Part shown: piece by piece, positions 20,697-32,048 of the stretch
How positions within the stretch are numbered: the stretch's first letter is position 1
Layout of the letters: each line of letters starts with the position of its first letter
NCBI GenBank assembly: GCA_014526335.1
Contig: JACTAT010000188.1
Location: forward strand, 186,001-250,000
Length of the DNA: 64,000 nt
Source of the DNA: Chrysaora quinquecirrha
Taxonomy: Eukaryota > Cnidaria > Scyphozoa > Semaeostomeae > Pelagiidae
Reading direction: 5' to 3'
The notes under the pieces: generated by a model
The model's database searches: none
What the model saw: the letters and a program-made list of their open reading frames with translations, nothing else
What the model was told of the DNA's origin: nothing
Made by a program: the position numbers and the translations under genes

Positions 20697-21041
20697 TAAC
20701 TCTAATCTTAAGCTTTCTAAGAATGATCTTACTAAAGTTTTCTGATTTGCCACAGCACAAACGCATTTTTTATTTAAGGGAGTCTTCTATGACCAGGTAG
20801 ATGGGGTATCCATGGGCTCGCTCTTTGCTCCTGTTCTAGCTAATCTTTTCATGGGACACCAAGAAAAGACTTGGCTTAACAGGTACGAGGGCCCTCCTGT
20901 GTTTTATTATCGTAGATACGTGGATGACACTTTCTGTCTATTTAATTCACAATAGGATGCTTCTCTTCAATTACGCTTCCTCAAATTCTGAGGAAACTAT
21001 CTTTATTTAATGTTACCATACTTTGAATTTGTCTAGTTGTA
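20697..21041 (+). pseudogene. Penelope-like element, piece 3 (RT motifs B and C)
   Basis: From about 20773 it reads FKGVFYDQVDGVSMGSLFAP, then NLFMGHQEK and YYRRYVDDTFCLF. YVDD (20917-20928) is the RT catalytic pair. A TAG follows at about 20953 and a frameshift after it. Cut at TA (21040-21041) by the next insertion. The continuation is at 23327. Confidence 0.85.
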
Positions 21042-21794
21042 GACAGGGTTTTTTCCGCAACAATCTAGCAAAGTGGGTAACCAAGGGTTTTTAAATTGAA
21101 ATCTACTAAAAAAAGGTCGGAGAACACGGATCCAAGATGGGCCCTCAAAAATTTTCGCGGGAAGTACCCTTAATTAACGCCTAATTGTGCCTAATTAAGT
21201 CAATTAAAAAGTTGCACTTTTTCAAATCTGGTTACTGCAATATGTAGATCTTGCAATGCTGAGTAAAATTGTCTTTGACTGTATTTCAATACAACCTATC
21301 AGTTTCAAGAAAAACTCGTTTGAAACAATGATGACGTCATCGTCCTAAGGCTCAGTATGGGCTTTTATCAACTAGCATAGCTTCACAAACAGGGGTCGAA
21401 TCGTCAAAAAACCCTTACAATGCGATACGTGTATGTGTGACTGCATAATAAGCATAATAAGACCCACCGCAAAATTGGGTAAATGACGAAAGGGGTTTCA
21501 CTCCATAAAAAATAGGAATCCCATTATGAATACTGTATAACAAATTTGACCTCTCGCCATTTCCAGCAGGTTTGATATAAAAACTTCCAATCTCGAACAT
21601 GAGTAGTCCTTCACAACGCCTTTTGGCTCATGGATGACTGGGCATCATTTTGGTACCATTATGACGTCAGTTGCCCATATGACGTCATCGGACCCTTTTA
21701 TGATGTCACAACCGCACTCAATAATCATAATTCTGCTGTCTTAGCGTACATCTATCGCATAATTAGTGGTTTTGTGACTATTGCACCCTAAATC

Positions 21795-22585
21795 ATAAAA
21801 CTACTTAACGAACTACTTAACTACCTTACACGGAGGGGCTACAAACGCAGACATACTAAGAACGAAATACGGAAAGCTTCCAACATTACACGACAAGACA
21901 GTCTTAAGACGAAACCCAAAAGACATAACGACAGGACTCCTTTTGTGGCAACTTACAACCCCAGTGTTCCACAATTGAAGTCCATCATTACAGATAACTT
22001 TAACATACTACAGAACTCACAGGACTGCAAAGAAGCTTTCCCACAGCCACCGATACTCAGTTACAGACGCCCCAAAACCTCAGGGACTACCTGGTTAGTG
22101 CCAGAATCAAAACCGACACTACCGGTGGTCTACAGGGCATCTACAAATGCTCCTCCAGACGCAACTGCAACACTTGCAAGCACATACAGCACGGGGCCAA
22201 TACTGTCAACTTTACTAACTCTACAAAGACTTTCAACATAACGCAAAAACTCGACTGCAACTCAACTAACGTTATCTACCTCCTACAGTGCCACAAATGT
22301 ATACAGGACAATAAGACAAACTGCCAGTACGTTGGACAAACAGGTAGACGAGTACGTGACAGACTTAACGAACACAGACGTGACATAATACATAAACGAC
22401 ATGACAAATCAGGCGTTGCAGAACACTTCTGCAAACCCGGTCACTCGGTACAAGACTTACAAATACTACCACTGCTACAGATACGAGACAAACGCGAGAG
22501 TGTAAGGCGAGCCAAAGAACGATATTTCATTGGCTTAGCCAACACACTCTCACCTGACGGCATGAATAGGACTACAGATCGCTAA
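21795..22585 (+). pseudogene. Second Penelope-like element, 3' part with GIY-YIG endonuclease
   Basis: The RT thumb region reads LTRRGYKRRH and VATYNPSVPQLKSII, then PPILSYRRPK. After a frameshift near 22075 the frame continues NLRDYLVSARI, a Cys cluster (C-S-S-R-R-N-C-N-T-C), LLQCHKC and the GIY-YIG core CQYVGQTGRRVRDRLNEHRR, ending at TAA 22583-22585. A different lineage from the broken element around it (longer Cys linker). The GIY-YIG nuclease nicks target DNA for priming. Only the 3' third of the gene is here. Confidence 0.85.
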
Positions 22586-22882
22586 TCCCTTACTACCTTT
22601 TTTATTCCTATTACTTATTCGCTCTTTCTTCTAGCTACCATCTCCTTTTTACAAATCTTATCCTGTTACTCACACATTATTATAGCTGCCTATTCTAATA
22701 TTCTTTTGTCCACAACTATCTCTCTCCTCTTGCATCCCTGTTCATCCACTCCACACGTACATTTCCATCAATTATTTCTAACCTCATTTTCACGTCAACC
22801 AATCATAATCAACCATACTAATTCAAAATCTGTACATATTTTATTGATTTGTAATAGCGGTTAGATTAAATTCTCATTAGCC

Positions 22883-22911
22883 CTGAAGAAGTCCTGCATG
22901 GCAGGACGAAA
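22883..22911 (+). ncRNA. Hammerhead-like hairpin at the Penelope-like 3' tail
   Basis: CTGAAGA, then a perfect 7-bp stem (GTCCTGC/GCAGGAC) with an ATG loop, then GAAA. This is the hammerhead core CUGANGA - stem II - GAAA, as reported for Penelope-like elements. One extra A separates the first core from the stem, so cleavage is doubtful. It lies ~300 bases after the GIY-YIG stop. Confidence 0.5.
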
Positions 22912-23326
22912 TATTTGCAAACAATATTGATTTTGTTGTTGTTTTTTTCTGTGCCGTTTTGCCTTGTTCCTTTTACTTCCAAAATCATAAAGTTATGCAA
23001 GCTGAAATATAGAATCCAGGTCTGTACTGATCATAATGGTGATGACGTCATCATAATTTCAAAAGAGTTTTTCTCGAAATTGCTAGGTCGTATTGAAATA
23101 CAGTCAAAGACAATTTTACTCAGCAATTCAAAGGTCTACATATTGCAGTAATTAGATTTGAAAAAGTGCGACTTTTTTGATTGACTGAATTAAGCCTAAT
23201 TAGAAATGAATTAAGGCTAATTCCAGTGAAAATTTTTGAAGGCCTATCTTGGATTTGTGTTTTCCGATTTCATTGAAAAACCCAAGGTTACCCTCTTTGC
23301 TAGATTGTTGCGAAAAAAACCCTGTC

Positions 23327-23693
23327 TATTTTGCTAAGCGAAAAATTCGTAAATTACTCACAGATTATTGTAAGGACTTGGATATAAGGCTAGTTTTTTT
23401 TATCTTATACAATTAGGAACTTGTTTACAGTGAAGGATCCTATTCCTAAATCGCTCCGTTCACGTGTTGTTTGCAAACTTTCTTGTGCGGGATGTAATTC
23501 CGTTTACATTGGTGAATCCAATCGTTATTTCTTCACACGATTTGGTGAGCATTTATCTAGGGATAAGAATTCTAACGTATACAAGCATTTGCAGGGTTTT
23601 GAATCTTGTCGTAGTCTCTTAAACGAGAACTGTTTCAGTATTTTGGATTCTGCATGCAGAAACGTTTTACCAACTAACGATCAAAGAAGCTAA
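23327..23693 (+). pseudogene. Penelope-like element, piece 4 (GIY-YIG endonuclease)
   Basis: Resumes FAKRKIRKLLTDYCKDLDI, then in the frame of 23421-23693 reads PIPKSLRSRVVCKLSCAGC, NSVYIGESNRYFFTRFGEH and a truncated C-terminus ending at a TAA. VYIGE...R...EH are the GIY-YIG landmarks. Together with the three pieces upstream it makes one element spread over 10.9 kb. Confidence 0.85.
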
Positions 23694-24223
23694 CAATTGT
23701 TTCATGTCAATTTAGGTTTGAACTTTTAATTTTCCTCCCTTTTTTGTTTTCGTGTTGTTCGTCGTGTGCCTTGTACAAATACTGTCTAGGTTAGCTCACA
23801 ATGGCATCCCACAACCTCCCCGGACTCTAGCGAAAGTTCAGAAGGCTGCAAGTTAAAAGGCAGCAAGTTAAAAGGCAGCTGAGTGGTATCTTGTCTTTCC
23901 AAGGCTAAACTGGTACTAATATTCACCCGCATCACGGGTTTCAAGGTAAAAAGTCACCCGCATTGCGGGTGTCAAGGTAAATATTATCAATAAGCTATGT
24001 ACATGTCTGGGTGTCAGGGGGCGGACGATGGTTTCGTCTATGTTGCTCAACACAATTGTTTTTAATCCTAATCCTTCTGGGGGGCGTGAAATCCAACCCC
24101 CTCTCAAGGGTTTTTTGTAACTGTTTGTTGTGTGACTGTTTGTTTTGTAACTGTTTGTTTTGTGACTGCTTGTTTTGTAACTGTTTGTTGTTTGTTGTTG
24201 TTGTGTTTGTTGTTTACAAGCTA
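23694..24223. other. Spacer with short simple repeats
   Basis: 3' flank of the Penelope-like element. It has palindromic CACCCGCATTGCGGGTG twice near 23925-23970 and a TTTGT-rich run at 24118-24215. No gene. Confidence 0.5.
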
Positions 24224-24240
24224 CTAAACAAGGGCAAACC

Positions 24241-24600
24241 GGAAAAGTGGAACCCGGGACCATCAGGTGGGACCATGAGACCCGGGACCCGAGACCTTTA
24301 CAGGTGGGACCATTAAGGTGGGACCGTAAAGGTGGGACCATGGAACCCGGGACCCGAGACCATTAAAGTTGGGACCATTAAGGTGGGACCGTAAAGGTGG
24401 GACCATGGGACCCGGGACCCGGGACCATTAAAGTGGGACCATTAAGGTAGGACCGTAAAGGTGGGACCATGGGACCCGGGACCCGGGACCATTAAAGTGG
24501 GACCATTAAGTTGGGATCATGGGACCTGGGACTCAGGACCATTTAGGTGGAACCATTAAGGTGGGACCATTAAAGTTGGATCATGGAACCCAGGATTATT
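24241..24600 (+). repeat. Left minisatellite arm of foldback C
   Basis: Degenerate units of GGGACCATTAAGGTGGGACC with embedded CCCGGGACCC. Confidence 0.85.
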
Positions 24601-25824
24601 AATAATAATAATAATATTAATAACCTGGGACCATTTGATGGATTTTTTGTTGGTTTGCCTTAATTGCTTTAAGAACCAACATTAATGAAGGCTCCTTTTA
24701 CTGCCGAAATAGCTACGATTTTTTCCAGTATCTCCTTGGATCATTGTACAATCAATAACAACAAGCAGAGACCAATTAAACTGATTTTTTATGATAACTA
24801 ACAAAACATTCGATAAACGCATATTTATTGAACAAAACAAGGAAGTCCTTGAACCCAACAGCAAACATTATTAAACTGATATAATTATTTGTAAATAAAG
24901 GTAATAATAATTTTGGCAAGGTTGGTGGCAGGAACACCTTCATTGAGTTGTACTCAGATCAGCCGAACAACGGGTTAGGCCTGTTTACAACCTCCGATTG
25001 AAAACAAGACGCAAGGATTATTCATTATTCAAACGAAATTCAAAGTGAAAAGAATAAATTTCTAAAGATGCACTTTTTATCTTCTACCTGGGTTACTGTA
25101 CAAAGCGAAAATCCCCTCCGTTATAATTGCTTGCAAAGGCCTGCTTCATCAAACAAATTGTTTAAATGATTTCTACCAAAAATTTCTTTATCATTGATTC
25201 CCTTTGTTTGCCTTGATTTTCTGCAATTATAGTTGCCGTGGCGATGCGCACGCAATATCTAGAACATATTTATAGACGCCAGTTATTGAGATAGTCAAAT
25301 GAAAAGAAAAGTTAATACCCTAAATTTTGCAAGAAAGCTCGAGAAAGGTCACTCAAAGGTCACATGCTTAGCATTGATTTCAGTTTTGTGGTTTCGTTAC
25401 TTTCATGGCATAGCATATGGTTGTTTGGTTGATTTTAGTACGATTCACCATGAAGTTCCTGCCACCAACCTTGCGAAAATTATTATTACTTTTATTTACA
25501 GATACAATTATTGGTAATACAAATTATTGTATCAATAATTCTACATCTTTAATCCATACAAATAATTATATCAGTTTTATAATGTTTGCTGTTGGGTTCA
25601 AGGACTTCCTTGTTTTGTTCAATAAATATGTGTTTACCGAATGTTTTGCTAGTTATCATAAAAAATCGGTTTAATTGGTCTCTGCTTGTTGTTATTGATT
25701 GTACAATGATCCAAGGAGATACCGGAAAAAATCGTTGCTATTTCGGCAGTAAAAGGAGCCTTCATTAATGTTGGTTCTTAAAGTAATTAAGGCAAACCAA
25801 CAAAAAATCCATCAAATGGTCCCA

Positions 25825-26265
25825 GGTCCCATATTAATAATCCTGGGTTCCATGATCCCACTTTAATGGTCCCACCTTAATGATTCCACCTAAATGGTCC
25901 CGGGTCCCAGGTCCCATGGTCCCACCTTTATAGTCCCACCTTAATGGTCCGACTTTAATGGTCCCGGGTCCTGGGACCCATGGTCCCACCTCTACGGTCT
26001 CACCTTAATGGTCCCAGTTTAATGTTCCCAGGTCCCGGGTCCCATGGTCCCACCTTTACGGTCCCACCTTAATGGTCCCACTTTAATGGTCCCAGGTCCC
26101 GGGTCCCATGGTCCCACCTTTACGGCCCCACATTCATGACCCCACCTTTAATGGTCCCGGGTCCCAGGTCCCATGGTCCCACCTTAATGGTCCCACCTCA
26201 ATGGTCCCACCTGTAATGGCCTGGGGTCCCGGGTCCCATGGTCCCACCTGATGGTCCTGGGTCCC
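25825..26265 (-). repeat. Right minisatellite arm of foldback C
   Basis: Inverted partner of 24241-24600. More units and more drift than the left arm. Confidence 0.85.
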
Positions 26266-26289
26266 ACTTTTCCGGTTTGCCCTAAACAA

Positions 26290-27480
26290 GGATGACTTTA
26301 AGCCTATATGTATAAGCTACAATGTGATACAAGACAATCACCATAATGATAACGATGGGTCACGCGACAATGCCTTATGTGGTCATGCCAAAACCAAACA
26401 TAAACGCCAATTTTTGCCAGCAAATCTTATCAGAATCCCGGCGGGTTCACTTTGATAAGAACTTATATACCATGTGCGTTCCCAAAATCTCTGAGAAAGG
26501 GTGCCAGATTTCATAGGAATCTAGGACAGAGATTTTCAAAATAAGGGTGTCTTATAGAGTCAGAGATTTCTTAAAAGGAGTCAATTTCTGGTATAATAAA
26601 AAGTGTATGTATATTTCACTGTTCTTAAGCCAGACAATAACTCAAGACTAAGTAAATGTTAAGACATAAACCCAATTGTAGATGTTTATTGGCTGAATTG
26701 ACTGATTCTTTGCAAGGTAATAGAAAAAAGTTACTAGCAACAAAATGTAAAAAAATTTCTCGATTTTTATTGATATTAAGAAAGGTGGATTCTTTATCCA
26801 CGTTGATAGCATGTTTTTGATTATGATGTCATAATGATGTTTTTTATTTTTTTTTCATAATCAAAAATACAAAACTACAATATAAAAACTAACAATAAAC
26901 TCAAAGTAAGTTTTAATATGATGGATTAGAGGTGAAAAACATCCGTTATCGAGTCACCTCTAACCCTTCATTGTATATTAAAGGGATAAATTTCAACAAA
27001 ATTAAAGTTTTTACAACTAAAGTACAACACATACAAAGTTCAAGGCCAAGCATAATGATGTCATAGTAGAAGTGGGAGACGCCGAACTTACCAACATTAC
27101 TCCTTATACATTTGCCCATGCCTGTACCAGGTTTCATTGCTCTACCTCTTCAGGAAAGCAATTTCTGGGGGGGTGGAAAACACCCCCTGGCTATGTGAAA
27201 TAAAAAAAGCCCCGTGGGATTAGGGTTAACGAGGTTTTTAAGAACACCTCGGAAATGCCTGTATAATAAAATTATTAGAACACCTTATGACGACGTCATA
27301 GTTATGATAATATAGAATTCGAGTTTGCCAAAATTTTGTTCCGTTATGAAAAAGTATCATAGAGAATGGTGCGTTGTATTTTGAAACTTTCAAATTTAGA
27401 AATTTTAAGTTACCTTTTGTATTTTCAAATATTGCGACGGTTTTTTGTAAATTGGCCAATAATTTTTTTTATAAATAATC
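26290..27480. other. AT-rich stretch, probably decayed repeats
   Basis: No coding evidence. A TGACGTCATA-type motif occurs near 27290. The end leads into a Penelope-type tail at 27504. Confidence 0.4.
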
Positions 27481-27503
27481 ACACCGTGTAAACGTTAATT
27501 AAA

Positions 27504-27528
27504 CTGAAGATGGATGATGAATCCGAAA
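27504..27528 (+). ncRNA. Hammerhead-like hairpin of a Penelope-type 3' tail
   Basis: CTGAAGA, one T, stem GGAT/ATCC with a GATGA loop, then GAAAC. Same core order as at 22883, again with one base between core and stem II. The stem is short. No Penelope coding sequence remains beside it. Confidence 0.4.
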
Positions 27529-27689
27529 CATGTCTTGTAAACTGAAATCTGTTGTTGTTTTTTTGAAACTAATCTCAAGTCTCGTGGTGCTGAGAAATTT
27601 TGGCATACAATCTACAATCAACGAATTGAGCCATTTGTTTTATTGCGATTCAAATGCACACAATTAAAACAATTGAGAGAAGGATGTTT

Positions 27690-27965
27690 TGATTCGTCAA
27701 AATTTGGCGGAATTTTGTATTACAAACTCATTAGGAAGCCATTATCCTGAATGCGCTAAGATCTGGAACAAACGACTTAGCTGAGAACTCGTGGAATGAG
27801 TAGGAATAAAACGGAACTGAAGGGAACCAATGGAACATGCTGAAACAAAGTGGCAACAACTTTAAATCAGAGGGAACAAAAATGGGAACGAAGAAAGAAT
27901 CGGTGGGAATAAATGGAATCAGAGGTGACAAGGGGGAACAAACAGGGAAACGCCGAAAAAGGTAA
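27690..27965. repeat. Dispersed GGGAA-rich repeat, copy 1
   Basis: Shares GGGAACAAA, GAATCGGTGGGAA and GAATCAGAGGTGACAAGGGGG with 30170-30475. Internally a drifted short tandem of GGGAACNAA(G/A)TGG. Confidence 0.6.
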
Positions 27966-27976
27966 AGGGACAACTA

Positions 27977-28546
27977 GACAGGGTATTTTGGCCTGCCATC
28001 TAAGGAAGTGCCTAACCTTTGTTTTTAAACTTGATTTCCGGTAAATCGACCACGCTGAATCGTTTAAGACCAGGAGCCAAATCGAGAAATGCCTGTATCA
28101 CGTGGTATACGACGTCATGATGACGTCATAAAAATATACCTTTTACCCATTTTAATTTCCTTTCAAATATCCTATCTTTTTAGCTCGTCAAACTGCCTGT
28201 TTTCGCCAAATTTGATGCTTGTATTACAACTTGCGATAAAACTAGTGTCTAGCGATGACGTCATCATAAAAATTTTAAAATCTTCGAAATGTGGCAAAAT
28301 TTATATCAATCGAAAGCTCTTGATGTGTTCTATCTATATTTGTCATTTTCTTTCACAATGGAAAGCTATTAAGCGAATTACAAAGGGTAAAAGGTTTATT
28401 TTCTTACGTCATGGATGTCGTATATCATGTGATACAAGCATTTCTCGATTTGGCTCCTGGTCTTAAACGTTTCAGCGTGGTCGATTTACCCGGAATCAAG
28501 TTTAAAAACAAAGGTTTCCTTAGATTGCAGGCCAAAATACCCTGTC
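27977..28546. mobile_element. 570-bp miniature inverted-repeat element (TA target)
   Basis: GACAGGGTATTTTGGCCTGC at one end and its exact inverse at the other, beside TA on both sides. Inverted arms of about 150-160 bases. A TGATGACGTCATAA motif stands near the arm ends. Same outer bases as the 2.3-kb element at 21042. Confidence 0.85.
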
Positions 28547-28548
28547 TA

Positions 28549-28670
28549 AATCATCATGACATTATCATCATAAAAATCGTTCTCATCATCATTGTCATCA
28601 ATATTATCATCATGTTCATCATCATTATCATCAATAATTGTGATAATAGGGAATCAAATTTTTTGCCCAT
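28549..28670. repeat. (ATC)n-like microsatellite
   Basis: Imperfect TCATCATTATCATCA run. Open frames through it encode only Ile-rich peptides. Confidence 0.8.
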
Positions 28671-28865
28671 GTAGCCAACCAAATTCTGGATTAGCCCCTG
28701 CATAAATCTCAGTTTCCTAACGCAAATAATGTCTGTATAGATACTGTAGACAACCAACCAAAAATATAGAATATTAGTTAACCTTTAAGGGGCATTTGAG
28801 TAACAACTGATCTTTTTACAAAATTTCAGAACGCAATTACTGTAGTTACGCTGATTTTCCATCGG

Positions 28866-29260
28866 GAAAGTATTTAATTATGCAAATGAGAAATTCGAGA
28901 ATCTTCTCGACAACAACTGAGTCACGTGTCAGTAAATATTGTGCGAACCATTTCTATGGTGCGAACGGACTTCGAGGATTTTCTGATTGGCGGGAAAAAG
29001 CTAATTATCTAAATAAGAACTTCTGCCAAATAGTCGACCACAATGAATCATCTAATTGTTTACAAATTCAGTAATTGTCAATTAGTTGGTTTTCATTATG
29101 ACCAATTACGGCGACTTCAAAGTTTGTTTCCTCTTATTTGTGGCTTATCTATTGTTACACGTTTGGCAGGAAAAAGCGTCTATGCATACATCCTTACATG
29201 TATCCATATATGCGTTCCACAAACACCCTTTCATTATGTCCTTCGGACATAAAAACATAA
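28866..29260. repeat. Dispersed repeat, copy 1
   Basis: Long similarity to 29617-29960: TTATGCAAATGAGAA, CAATTACGGCGACTTCAAAG, TGTGGNTTATCTATTGTTACA and ATTATGTCCTTCGGACATAA. A shorter third copy is at 39500-39665. No coding. Confidence 0.75.
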
Positions 29261-29261
29261 T

Positions 29262-29390
29262 TATCATCATCATCATACTGACCAACGAAACAATTACATT
29301 ATGCCATTCTTATCATTATCATCGACATCATCATCATCATCAACGTTATCATGATTATGATCATCATCATCATAATCATTGTTCATAACC
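29262..29390. repeat. (TCA)n-like microsatellite
   Basis: Imperfect ATCATCATCAT run with interruptions, adjacent to the end of the dispersed repeat. Confidence 0.75.
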
Positions 29391-29616
29391 GTTACGGTAT
29401 TAGCAACCTATCTGTTCTAAGGAGCATATTTTGTAGCGAGTTCGAGAATCTTCTGGACATTAACTGAGTCACGTCTTAGTAAAATGTCTCGGAAAACATT
29501 TCCATGAGCATGACGCAATTGATAACTCTCATTTCTTTTGGGATTTCCCCACTAAATATCTTGTCATGCAATAAGAAAATCGAGAATATTTGCAACAGAA
29601 GAACGCAACAGAAGAT

Positions 29617-29960
29617 TCAACTCTATTATGCAAATGAGAACTTTCAGAATTTTCTGATTGGATAAAAAATCCAATTATCACCAGTAAATCAGAACTTCGA
29701 CAACTTCTGCCAAATACTTGGCAAAATGAATCATTTACTTGTTTACAAATTCCTTTTTCAAATGGTTGGTTTTCATGACGACCAATTACGGCGACTTCAA
29801 AGTTTACTTCCTCGTATTTGTGGTTTATCTATTGTTACATTTTGGCAGAAAAAGCGTCTGTGTGTCTATGGATGCATACATACATACATGTATACATACC
29901 TACATGCGTTCCACAAACACCCTCTCATTATGTCCTTCGGACATAAAAAGGGAAATTACC
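29617..29960. repeat. Dispersed repeat, copy 2
   Basis: Direct-orientation copy of 28866-29260, including the palindromic ATGTCCTTCGGACAT end. Confidence 0.75.
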
Positions 29961-30169
29961 GCAAACATGAGAGATCAAGTTGAAAAAAAATGGAGATCAA
30001 TAACGATCGCGGGGAAAAGCAAGAACAAGAACTCTATTTGCTGCAAACTGCAAGCTAATAGGCTGATCTCAGGCTGATCTAGGCTGACCTCATTCTTCAT
30101 ATAATTTACTCTAATCGAATTGCAAATGCATTCAATTTGGACAATAAAATAAGACGGATGCTTCAGATT

Positions 30170-30475
30170 TATCGAATCTGGCAGAATTTAAACAAAAACT
30201 CATTAGAAAACGATTTTCCTGCGCAAAATCTCGACAGTGTAATAAAGCTGGGAAACAGTGGAATGGGTGGGAATCAACAGAGCTGAAGGAAACCTGTGTC
30301 ATATGCAGAAACAAAGTGGGAATTACTTGGAATTGGAGAGAACAAATGGGAACAAAGTGGGAATCGGTGGGAAAAGGTGGGAATCAGAGGTGACAAGGGG
30401 GAAAAAGAGAGAACCACTGGAAAAGATAAAATAACGGCTGAGAACAAGGGAAAGTACTACAAACAAGTGCGGGGA
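30170..30475. repeat. Dispersed GGGAA-rich repeat, copy 2
   Basis: See 27690-27965. The copies keep the same order of short blocks. Confidence 0.6.
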
Positions 30476-31136
30476 TAGCAGGAACAAAGCCTGAAAGAGC
30501 TATGATCACATGAAACAAGTGGGAACAACGTGGGGATACTTCTACTCTATTTCTTGCAAGCTACAAGCAAATAGGCTGATCCCAGGCTGATCTGGGCTGA
30601 TCTGCGCTGATCTCATTCTCAAAAACATGGCTAATGGGTACCTTTAATTGAATATCTATAACATTCCTCTTGACAAATAAAAAGCAAAAATGCTAAGTTA
30701 TCCATTAGGTCCCCCTCTCTCATTAGTGCTCTCTCTAACAAGTCTGAAATCCAACACTTCCGAAATGAAATAAACCCCAGGGGCTAAAAAGAGCTTCTCA
30801 TGTGGGAACTACCTATCAGCCTTAAAATAACTCATTTTGATGTTCTTCAACAATTTATGACTTCATTACATGAAAACTTTTAACGTGACTTCATATGTTC
30901 TATATATAGTTATTTGCCAATTTTTTTCTGTAGGCTTGCTCTTTATGTCGGGGACAACATGTATACTAGTTTTTGCTGTTCTATCCAACATCACAACTGA
31001 GACAAATAGCAGATTAATGCATCAAGTGCAATATAATAAAAACATAGGGGTCCTATGGGCATGTTCGAAGAATGACTCTGGTTGAATATAGCTATTTCGG
31101 TCAAATGATGAAAGATGTTTATGGGTATGCACAACG

Positions 31137-31510
31137 ATGACGATAATGGTGGTGGTTATGATGATGATGTTGATGAACATGATCATGATGCTGGTTGGTA
31201 GGGGTGATTGTGGTGGTAGGGTGGGTGTGGTGGTGGTGGTAGAGGTGGTTGTGGTGCTGAAGGTAGGGGTGGTTGTGGTGGTTGTGATAGGGGTGATCGT
31301 GGTGATGGTTGGTAGGGGTGATTGTGGTGGTAGGGTGGGTGTGGTGGTGGTGGTAGAGGTGGTTGTGGTGCTGAAGGTAGGGGTGGTTATGGTGGTTTTG
31401 ATAGGGGTGATCGTGGTGATGGTTGTAGGGGTGGTTGTGGTGGTGGTGATAAGGATGGTCGTGGTGATGGTTGGAGGGGTGAATGTGGTGGTTGTGCCGT
31501 TCCTTTACAT
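31137..31510. repeat. GT-rich minisatellite
   Basis: A ~120-base unit rich in GGTGGTTGTGGTGG is repeated about three times. Both strands stay open, giving Val/Gly or His/Pro artefact frames. Confidence 0.85.
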
Positions 31511-31552
31511 GTTGCTGCAGCCACACCGTCAATGATGGTGATGGTAATCATG

Positions 31553-31567
31553 ATGATGATGATGATG

Positions 31568-31659
<92 letters not shown>

Positions 31660-31660
31660 G
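31553..31660. repeat. (ATT)n microsatellite
   Basis: About 30 perfect ATT units after a short GAT run. Open in all frames as poly-Ile, poly-Tyr or poly-Asn. Confidence 0.95.
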
Positions 31661-32048
31661 ACGATTTTCATGGTGGTGAAAATTGAAATCGCTGCTCTTT
31701 GCCAAGACTCTTTGATCAATGCTGAGAATGCGTGAAATGTCATTTACCAAACCAAGGTGGCAATTTTCCAGTTCCATGAAGTAAACAGTAAACAAGGATG
31801 AGTCATGCAATCAAGCTTGTGTGAGAAGAACAATTGTCACATGACCCTAGATTGACAAAAGTGCTTGCAGGCCGCGATTGTGAACAATTAACCGCAAATT
31901 GCGCATCAATGGCCGAGACAATGGCCCTAATGGCATTCCTGAGTAGATTTCTATTGTTACCCGTTTTCCATTGTTCAAGCGTTGGTTAGTTAGTGAGTTA
32001 GTAACACTCCACCGCCACTCCAATATGTTCGAAATTTTTCGAACATAA

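Larger units (their letters stand above)
21042..23326. mobile_element. TA-flanked element with ~300-bp terminal inverted repeats
   Basis: Begins GACAGGGTTTTTTCCGCAAC and ends with the inverted form, both beside TA. Inverted similarity runs about 21042-21340 against 23030-23326 and includes a TGATGACGTCATC block. TA duplication suggests Tc1/mariner mobilisation, but no transposase is present. The interior carries the 3' part of a Penelope-like element. The small element at 27977-28546 has the same outer bases. Confidence 0.8.
24232..26282. mobile_element. Foldback element C with GGGACC minisatellite arms (family 2)
   Basis: Starts GGGCAAACCGGAAAAGTGG and ends with its inverse (CCACTTTTCCGGTTTGCCC). 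Flanks are CTAAACAA and TAAACAA, a 7-8 bp target duplication. Outer parts of both arms are tandem GGGACCATTAAGGT-type units (24241-24600, 25825-26265). Inner parts are ~330 bases of unique inverted sequence (24630-24960 against 25440-25810). The loop is ~480 bases without a gene. An 8-bp duplication would fit hAT, P or related groups. Confidence 0.85.

Noticed and set aside
31387..31810. Poly-Ile, poly-Tyr and poly-Asn frames
   Set aside because: Six-frame translation of the ATT microsatellite.
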